Below, piece after piece: positions 12,675 to 18,003 of a stretch of 18,003 nucleotides of DNA (positions within the stretch are counted from its first letter, which is position 1; every line of letters starts with the position of its first letter). The notes beneath the pieces were generated by a model that did no database searches, was not told where the DNA came from, and saw nothing but the letters and a program-made list of their open reading frames with translations. Source of the stretch: an uncultured bacterium. GTDB lineage: Bacteria > Patescibacteriota > Microgenomatia > UBA1400 > PJMF01. The stretch spans positions 1-18,003 of the forward strand of contig CAJBWJ010000053.1 in assembly GCA_903959355.1 (NCBI GenBank), read 5' to 3'. The position numbers and the translations under genes are program-made.

Positions 12675-12887
12675 ATGAAAGTTAATCTACACAAATATTC
12701 TACAATAGCTAGTTATGGCCACAACGTTTCTCATGCCAAGAATCGTACCAGAAGATCATTTAAATATAATTTGCATGCTGCTACTATTTTGATTGATGGT
12801 GTCAAGAAAAAGATCAAAGTTCCTAGCAGAGTGCTCAAACAACTCAAAAAATTGGGTATTACCACTCATTTCAAAAAAGCTGTTTAA
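12675..12887 (+). CDS. rpmB: Ribosomal protein L28 (bL28)
   Basis: 50S subunit protein. The 70-residue product has the family pattern, with GHNVSHAKNRTRRSFKYNL (15-33, usually GNxVSHANNKTKRRFxPNL) and the C-terminal basic part KIKVPSRVLKQLKKLG (47-62). It lacks the N-terminal CxxC zinc motif of some L28 forms. No RBS precedes the ATG, and a promoter -10 is only 11 nt away. It is a single-gene unit, divergent from the phosphodiesterase operon and convergent with fmt. Confidence 0.93.
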   Translation: MKVNLHKYSTIASYGHNVSHAKNRTRRSFKYNLHAATILIDGVKKKIKVPSRVLKQLKKLGITTHFKKAV

Positions 12888-12919
12888 TTAATTTTTATCC
12901 GTAAATTATTTAGGTTGAT

Positions 12920-12941
12920 GCATTTAAATTAATGCGTTTTT
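12920..12941 (+). terminator. Possible rpmB terminator overlapping the fmt stop
   Basis: GCATT (12920-12924) pairs with AATGC (12931-12935) across a 6-nt loop, followed by G and five Ts. The stem is short and AT-rich. It overlaps the fmt stop codon and has no T tract in the fmt direction. Confidence 0.4.
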
Positions 12942-13910
12942 ACACTCGTTAAATGAGCAAGAATTTTTGCCTTCAATTTGAATTTCATCGAGAATTAGCT
13001 GGTCATTTTCCAGATGGCAAGCAAGAATTTTCATTCTTTTTTCACCTTTGTTTGTTTGAACAATTGTCCAAAGGTTTGGCCACGGATAAAAAGCCCTACA
13101 GGCATTACTAACAAGCTTAATCTGGTCTAATTTATTTTGACAGATTTCTTCATCTATTAACAAGTCATGTAAAAGTGCACTGCCACTTATTGGCAAAGAA
13201 ATCTTTTCTTCGTTTTTGCCCATTAATTTTTCTAAATTTTGCCAGGAAATAAAACTGTCTTCTTTATTTAATCGATGAGCAATTATGGTTGAAACTTTGG
13301 CTGTTTGTTCTTTTGCCAAAATTTTGCCTTGAGCAAAATCATTAATTAAATCTCCCAATTTCTCACTAATCAGCGAAAATGCTTTTTGATAATATTCTGT
13401 TTGTGTCCAGTTTTTTTGCAATTTAAATGGTATTTGAGCAATGATTGGGCCTTGGTCTAAGCCTTCATTCATTATCATTAGTGTCACGGCTGATTGTCCG
13501 TCATTTTCATCTAAGCCTTGAAAGAGTAGGCAAAATTGTCCAGGAGAGCTACCGCGCCACTTTGGTAGTAATGAAGGATGAATGTTGAGAGGAGCGATTT
13601 TTGGTAATTTAAGCAACCATTTTGGAATTAAATAGCCAAAATCGACAACGAGCAAAAAATCGATTTCACCAGCTTTGGCAAATTCGCTTAGTAAAGTTTT
13701 TTCAATTTTTTTCTCAATTAGAAAAGTTTTTATTTCTTTTTCTTCTGACCAGACATGCAAAGGGTTTTTAGTGACGATTTGTTTGCGACCAATTAATTTT
13801 GGAGCAGGGGAAAGCGTAAAGATAATTTCAAAACGAGAATCTGAAGCGATAGTTTTGGCCATCGCGACTGTGTTTTTTGTAGAGCCAGAAATGGCAATTT
13901 TGTATTTCAT
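12924..13910 (-). CDS. fmt: Methionyl-tRNA formyltransferase
   Basis: Formylates initiator Met-tRNA using 10-formyltetrahydrofolate. The catalytic segment NIHPSLLPKWRGSSP (109-123) carries the expected Asn109 and His111 and the SLLP folate-site motif, with EGLDQGPI (149-156) supplying the Asp. The C-terminal tRNA-binding domain shows RLNKEDSFISW and CRAFYPWPNLWT. Length is 328 residues, as usual. The N-terminal GxxxF nucleotide-like loop is altered (AISGSTKNTVAMAKT). Its ATG directly abuts the def stop codon (TAAATG), so the two are cotranslated; def and fmt act at opposite ends of the same N-formylmethionine cycle. Confidence 0.95.
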   Translation of the reverse strand: MKYKIAISGSTKNTVAMAKTIASDSRFEIIFTLSPAPKLIGRKQIVTKNPLHVWSEEKEIKTFLIEKKIEKTLLSEFAKAGEIDFLLVVDFGYLIPKWLLKLPKIAPLNIHPSLLPKWRGSSPGQFCLLFQGLDENDGQSAVTLMIMNEGLDQGPIIAQIPFKLQKNWTQTEYYQKAFSLISEKLGDLINDFAQGKILAKEQTAKVSTIIAHRLNKEDSFISWQNLEKLMGKNEEKISLPISGSALLHDLLIDEEICQNKLDQIKLVSNACRAFYPWPNLWTIVQTNKGEKRMKILACHLENDQLILDEIQIEGKNSCSFNECKNALI

Positions 13911-14504
13911 TTAGAGTAAACTAAGAATTTCTTTTTTATTTTTTACTTCTACCCATTGACCATCTTCGTCGATATAAATAGGTAAATTGTTTTTCAAAAC
14001 AAGGTCAGTAAAAAGAATTCCCTCAAGATGATCGTATTCGTGTTGAATCACTCTGGCGTCAAAATCGCCAAAGCGGGCTTTTTTCATTTTAATTTTTGGC
14101 TGATTTTTTAATTCGAGATTGGTTAAACCTTGATATTCTACTTCCACCCATTCGTAACGAGGTACTGGACCGTAAAAAATTGGGATAGACAAACAACCTT
14201 CAAAGCGTTCTGAGCCATCAGCTCCACCAAGAATCATTTTTTCACTGTGCTTGGTGATTTTTGGATTGATAAAGAATTCAATAACAGGCTTTTTGCTATC
14301 TTGATTTTTCTCACCAAGAATAACTGCAAAAACCTGAATAGATTTATTGACCTGAGGAGCGGCCAGACCAACTCCTTTCGGCTGTTCTTTCTTAATTAAG
14401 GTGATAGCTAGGTCATGTAAAAATTTGAAAAATTTCTTATCAAAAACAACAACCTCTTTGGCTTTTTGACGGAGAACTGGATTTGGAGCGGTAATAATCT
14501 TCAT
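13911..14504 (-). CDS. def: Peptide deformylase
   Basis: Metalloenzyme removing the formyl group from nascent proteins. All three motifs are present: GVGLAAPQ (44-51), EGCLS (102-106, Cys metal ligand) and QHEYDHLEG (154-162, two His ligands and catalytic Glu). The 197-residue protein has an insert between motifs 1 and 2 (FFINPKITKHSEKMILGGADGSER, about 78-100) longer than in E. coli Def. First gene of def-fmt. The start is supported by a TATAAT 14 nt upstream and by the family start MKIITAPNPVLR. Confidence 0.96.
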   Translation of the reverse strand: MKIITAPNPVLRQKAKEVVVFDKKFFKFLHDLAITLIKKEQPKGVGLAAPQVNKSIQVFAVILGEKNQDSKKPVIEFFINPKITKHSEKMILGGADGSERFEGCLSIPIFYGPVPRYEWVEVEYQGLTNLELKNQPKIKMKKARFGDFDARVIQHEYDHLEGILFTDLVLKNNLPIYIDEDGQWVEVKNKKEILSLL

Positions 14505-14518
14505 TTTCTTATGAGACT

Positions 14519-14524
14519 ATTATA
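14519..14524 (-). promoter_or_regulatory. -10 box of def-fmt
   Basis: TATAAT on the minus strand, 14 nt before the def ATG; the leader would be about 8 nt. No clear -35. Confidence 0.45.
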
Positions 14525-14549
14525 TATCAAGATCTTATTAAGATTAGAC

Positions 14550-15374
14550 TTAGAGAAATTTTTGTTGAATATTTTTTTCAATGATCTTTATTATCTGATC
14601 ATTGCTGTTTAAGACGAGTAGATGATTGGCTTTTTTAATGATTTCTAATTTAGAATTTTTTAATTTCTTTTTGAGTTCAAAAGCGATGCCGACTGGAAAA
14701 ACTCGATCTTTATCTCCATGAATAAGCAAAGTATTATTTTTAATTTTGGAAAGCTTATGAGCAAAATTAAAATTAACTATTTCTCTGGAAATATACAAAT
14801 AACTTTTGAAAGAAGTGTGCATGACGTCAGAACTGATTCTTTTGGCATTAAAATCTCCAGATTTTTCATATTTCGCATAAGATGGATAATTCTTTAAATA
14901 AATATGAGGAAAGAATTTGAGCATAAAAAAAATAAAACCTTTGAGTGGAAAATATCTGTAAATGAAACGCGAAAGATCTGGCGCTTTGTAAGAAACGCTA
15001 ATCAGGATCATCGAGTTTAATAATTTTGGATAATTAATAGCCAAGTTGAGAGCTAGAATTCCGCCGAAGCAATGGCCTATCAAAGTGACATTTTTAGCAT
15101 TTTCTTTGCGAAGAATTAGAGTGATGTCACTAATAAAATAATTCAGATCATACTGAAAGCTTTCCATTGGTCTTTCAGATTTACCATGAGCTCTTAGATC
15201 AATATTAATGATTTTATAATTAGCTTTTTTGAAATGTTCAATGATCGGGTCGAAGGCGCGCATGCAGCCACCAAATCCATGAATAAAAACTAGCGTTCTA
15301 TCTGGATTTGTTCCTTCATGAACCTCGTAATGAATTTTAACATTGTCGATGCTCTGAATATTTTTTTCTGTCAT
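14550..15374 (-). CDS. Alpha/beta hydrolase with Cys nucleophile elbow
   Basis: Alpha/beta-hydrolase fold protein (274 residues). The oxyanion loop is HGFGG (32-36). The nucleophile elbow reads GHCFGG (100-105), so the nucleophile is Cys102 rather than the usual Ser; the codon is TGC. The acid is probably Asp223 in HGDKDRVFP and the base His251 in KKANHLLVLN. A basic/aromatic cap region lies at about 135-195 (FIYRYFPLKGFIFFMLKFFP), which may sit on a membrane. Cys elbows are known in dienelactone hydrolases and PHA synthases. Its ATG overlaps the stop of the O-antigen ligase-like gene (TAATG), so the two are translationally coupled and may work on the same glycan. Substrate unknown. Confidence 0.85.
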   Translation of the reverse strand: MTEKNIQSIDNVKIHYEVHEGTNPDRTLVFIHGFGGCMRAFDPIIEHFKKANYKIINIDLRAHGKSERPMESFQYDLNYFISDITLILRKENAKNVTLIGHCFGGILALNLAINYPKLLNSMILISVSYKAPDLSRFIYRYFPLKGFIFFMLKFFPHIYLKNYPSYAKYEKSGDFNAKRISSDVMHTSFKSYLYISREIVNFNFAHKLSKIKNNTLLIHGDKDRVFPVGIAFELKKKLKNSKLEIIKKANHLLVLNSNDQIIKIIEKNIQQKFL

Positions 15375-17503
15375 TATTTTTTCAAAGTTTTACTACTCAG
15401 GCTTGCCTCGACAATTTTTAATTTTTCTTGGACTAATTCATCATTTGGAGCAATTTTTTCTAAGCTATAGATATATTGATCTCTAGCTTTTTCTAATTCT
15501 CCTTTTGTAAAATACATACGAGCTAATTCGCCACGAGCTTGTAGATAATTGCTTTTGATAGAAACTGCATATTCCATATTTTTAATAGCGTTTTCTTTTT
15601 CATCCAAAATTTCAAAAACCAAAGCAAGATTGTAGTAAAGTTTGGCATCTGTTGGAGCCAGTGTAATAGCTTTTTCCAGAGAATCTTTTGCATAGGAATA
15701 GAGTCTTGGATCAAGCTGACCCAATCTAATATAAATTCTGGCTTGGCTTTTGTAGAAATTGAGATGTGCTGGATTGAGACCAAGAGCAAAATTATTGCTT
15801 TCAATGGCGCTTTGAGCCAATTTAGTGCTAGCAGTACTTTGTTTCTCATTGGCAAAAGCAATGCTTAATTGGGCATAATCACTAGCTAATTCATCATAAA
15901 AGAAAGCTTCTTTTGGTGATTTTTTGATTGCTTGTTGAATGATTGGCAGACCAACTTGATAACCACCTTTTTCAAAAGTATTTTGACCTTTAGTAAATAA
16001 GTAATCAGCTTCCCAAATTGCCCAAACTTTACTAATCAATATGAGTGCTCCGACTACAATTAAAGCATAAATATAATATTCATTATTAGATATATTGTCT
16101 TTTTTATCAGTCTTTTTATCAGTTAATGAATTGTTTTCTTCCTTATTTTTTTCTTCTAAAACTATGATGGCAAAGAAACCAAATAAAAGTATATTAGTTG
16201 TTACCGTAGAAAAGCCAAAGAAGTTAGAAATAAACATCGCTATAATTCCAGCCAAAATAGCGAGCAGCTCACTGTAGTTTTTATTTGCCAAATAATGCCT
16301 TAGTCCTAGATAAAAAATCATGGCAAATAAAGCTAAGTAACTTAAAAGTCCTACTAAGCCAGAATTGGCCAAATAATTTAATAGTTCATTGTGAGCTTTG
16401 TTGTAGAGGAAATCCCACTCTGAAACTAGATTGTGAGCAACTGGTCGATCTAAATAGTAACTATAGGCAAAAGTTTCTACTCCAGATCCAAAAATTGGAT
16501 AGCGTTGCCAAATCTTTATTGCTCCTTGCCAGACAATTTTTCTAATTTCTTCAGAAGGAGTTCCGCCTGCTTGAATTTCAGTCAATCCGCTGGCGCTGAC
16601 GCTAATTTCGGTTTTTCCCTTAATAAGATCACTTATCTTTGGGGTATAAGGCGTGCCAATAAATAAAGTCAAAACAGCTATCAATAAAGAAATTCCACTT
16701 AACTTAAGAAAATTATTTAAGCGATCTTTTTTGTTGGCGAAAATTTTAAACAAAGCATAGAAACCAAGCCCAATAATTAATCCAAGAAGTCCTGATCTGG
16801 ATTTGCTAAACAAAAGAGCCATGACGCTTGAAGATAGTACTAGTAGCAGATAGAGACGATTAAGAAGGTTTTTTTCTTTGATGATTTTATCGACATTAAG
16901 AGGAATTAAACTAATCAGGAAAGCAGCTAGCCAATTTGGTTGGCCGAAAGTAGCAAAAACTCTATTTTGCACATCTTGAACCCAACAGCTGACATCGAAT
17001 TTTTTTGCTACCAGATAGCAGCTTGGGGAATGGCCGAAATGCTCTGGAATGGCGTAAAAACTTATCATCAAGGCTGAGAGAAATAAACTATTATAAATAG
17101 CTTGAACTTGAGTTTTTTTTATGTTGGAAACAAAAGCATAATAAAGACCTATATAGGTAATCGTAGATAGAAGACCACCATTGAATCTGGTGTAATAACC
17201 AAACCATGAAGTGCGCATATGCAAAGAAAAAATAGTGGAAATAATTTGGGATACTAAAAAAGCCAAGATGACATAATCGAACTTACTTCTTTTAATAATT
17301 ATTTTTTGTTCAGCAATCATTCTTATAAACCACAAGCCAACTAAGACAATCGCCATAAAATAAACAAAAAGCATTTTACTAAATTCAAACAATTCCTGAT
17401 TCATCCAGGTGAAAACGAATGGGGTCAAGAAGAATAGAAGATTGAAATTAACAAAAATTAATTTTTGTATAAATGTTGTGAATTTTTGACGATTAATTTG
17501 CAT
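15374..17503 (-). CDS. O-antigen ligase/polymerase-like membrane protein with TPR domain
   Basis: Predicted membrane glycan ligase or polymerase of the Wzy_C/WaaL type (709 residues). About eleven membrane segments span 15-450, with family signs GQPNWLAAFL (187-196), FSKSRSGLLGL (232-242) and the large external loop ending in IFGSGVETFAYSYYLD...KAHNELLNYLANSGLVG (337-384), where H371 matches the conserved ligase His. A charged linker (450-472) leads to a last membrane segment (476-495) and a C-terminal TPR region (500-700; for example AKLYYNLALVFEILDEKENA). Similar ligase-TPR fusions transfer glycans to lipids or proteins. It is cotranscribed with the alpha/beta hydrolase and divergent from the final gene. 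Confidence 0.88.
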   Translation of the reverse strand: MQINRQKFTTFIQKLIFVNFNLLFFLTPFVFTWMNQELFEFSKMLFVYFMAIVLVGLWFIRMIAEQKIIIKRSKFDYVILAFLVSQIISTIFSLHMRTSWFGYYTRFNGGLLSTITYIGLYYAFVSNIKKTQVQAIYNSLFLSALMISFYAIPEHFGHSPSCYLVAKKFDVSCWVQDVQNRVFATFGQPNWLAAFLISLIPLNVDKIIKEKNLLNRLYLLLVLSSSVMALLFSKSRSGLLGLIIGLGFYALFKIFANKKDRLNNFLKLSGISLLIAVLTLFIGTPYTPKISDLIKGKTEISVSASGLTEIQAGGTPSEEIRKIVWQGAIKIWQRYPIFGSGVETFAYSYYLDRPVAHNLVSEWDFLYNKAHNELLNYLANSGLVGLLSYLALFAMIFYLGLRHYLANKNYSELLAILAGIIAMFISNFFGFSTVTTNILLFGFFAIIVLEEKNKEENNSLTDKKTDKKDNISNNEYYIYALIVVGALILISKVWAIWEADYLFTKGQNTFEKGGYQVGLPIIQQAIKKSPKEAFFYDELASDYAQLSIAFANEKQSTASTKLAQSAIESNNFALGLNPAHLNFYKSQARIYIRLGQLDPRLYSYAKDSLEKAITLAPTDAKLYYNLALVFEILDEKENAIKNMEYAVSIKSNYLQARGELARMYFTKGELEKARDQYIYSLEKIAPNDELVQEKLKIVEASLSSKTLKK

Positions 17504-17545
17504 ATATTAGTCATGAAATAGACTCTTATTTTTTTGTTTCAGCTA

Positions 17546-17554
17546 TGTTAAATT
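17546..17554 (+). promoter_or_regulatory. Weak extended -10 candidate for the last gene
   Basis: TG-T-TAAATT, about 40 nt before the ATG at 17595. No good -35. Low confidence. Confidence 0.25.
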
Positions 17555-17594
17555 GGAATTGTACAGTAAATTTACGATACATGGAAACCTGCCT

Positions 17595-18003
17595 ATGATC
17601 CAGATTCAAGATGATATTGTTAGTCAAAGTGCGTCTCCGACCAGTTCGGTTACTCAGGGAGTTCAAGCTTCACAGCCAATTCCTCAATCAACTCCTCAAC
17701 CAGCTCCTCAAAAAGATAATACAGCTGAAATCGATCAATTGCTCGCTGAATTAGATAAGCTGTCCAAGAATTTTGAAGAAAAGTCAGCTCCTGTTAAATC
17801 AGAGGTTGTAACCCAAGCAGCACCAGTTCAAGCGGAACCAGTTAAAGTAGAACCAGTTAAGAATGATGATAAATCTGCAGAAAAATTTGATTTTGATTCA
17901 TTTCTAACTGACCTTGAAAGTAAAATTGATGCCGAAAGTAATAAAAATAAACCTGCCGAATTTCAAGAGCTTGCAGATCCTCAAAAATCTGATGAATTTA
18001 GAA
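17595..18003 (+). CDS. Disordered Pro/Gln/Glu/Lys-rich protein, partial (3' end outside window)
   Basis: An open frame from ATG 17595 runs off the window after 136 codons. The protein has no signal peptide or membrane segment so far. It is low in complexity: SQPIPQSTPQPAPQ (26-39), then a helical stretch with Leu/Ile spacing (AEIDQLLAELDKLSKNFEEK, 44-63), Pro-Val repeats (APVQAEPVKVEPVK) and another acidic helix (FDFDSFLTDLESKID). It looks like the linker or N-terminus of a larger protein. A five-codon ORF (17581-17598) ends in a TGA overlapping this ATG (ATGA), a possible coupling or a coincidence. Codon usage and continuous reading support a real gene; function unknown. Confidence 0.7.
   Translation, partial: MIQIQDDIVSQSASPTSSVTQGVQASQPIPQSTPQPAPQKDNTAEIDQLLAELDKLSKNFEEKSAPVKSEVVTQAAPVQAEPVKVEPVKNDDKSAEKFDFDSFLTDLESKIDAESNKNKPAEFQELADPQKSDEFR

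Noticed and set aside
1..18003. UGA recoded as Gly or Trp
   Set aside because: All genes read through without in-frame TGA and use normal Gly and Trp codons; only the lack of TGA stops is notable.

Overview
The window looks like a chromosomal segment of a Candidate Phyla Radiation (Patescibacteria) bacterium, perhaps Parcubacteria-like. The reasons are an AT-rich genome, short tightly packed genes, compact ribosomal proteins (L1, L11, L28, L33), divergent versions of universal enzymes, and a surface and glycan gene set typical of these small cells. The phylum is an inference. All 19 complete genes read through in the standard code; 16 end in TAA, 3 in TAG and none in TGA.

Layout. Positions 1-4421 (minus strand) hold, in transcription order, a dockerin-like membrane protein and a cohesin-like surface protein (overlapping genes), then secE, nusG, a possible leader peptide, rplK and the 5' part of rplA. 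Positions 4504-5409 (plus) hold a divergent galU. Positions 5410-5958 have no convincing protein gene. They contain a 172-bp element with long terminal inverted repeats (structured RNA or MITE-like), four copies of a 35-bp tandem repeat, and a tRNA promoter. Positions 5959-6510 (plus) hold tRNA-Thr(GGT), tRNA-Tyr(GTA), tRNA-Thr(TGT) and rpmG. Positions 6515-7987 (minus) hold a GT28-like glycosyltransferase. tRNA-Trp with a strong terminator follows at 8103-8210 (plus), then a gene-free stretch with small hairpins, a hypothetical gene and mscL (minus).

Positions 9434-17503 hold a histidine phosphatase (plus), then a minus-strand operon of phosphodiesterase, GT-C-like membrane protein and M50 protease. 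rpmB is on the plus strand. def-fmt follow on the minus strand, then an O-antigen ligase/TPR protein coupled to an alpha/beta hydrolase. The window ends inside a plus-strand gene for a disordered protein.

The genes fall into three themes. The first is translation and secretion: L1, L11, L28, L33, NusG, SecE, four tRNAs, Def and Fmt. The second is the cell surface: cohesin/dockerin pair, GalU, GT28-like, GT-C-like and O-antigen ligase. The third is housekeeping: MscL, phosphatase and phosphodiesterase. The most unusual signals are the membrane-tethered cohesin/dockerin pair, the 172-bp inverted-repeat element, the recurrent extended -10 promoters placed so close to start codons that the mRNAs should be leaderless, and the CA dinucleotide directly after the discriminator base of all four tRNA genes.
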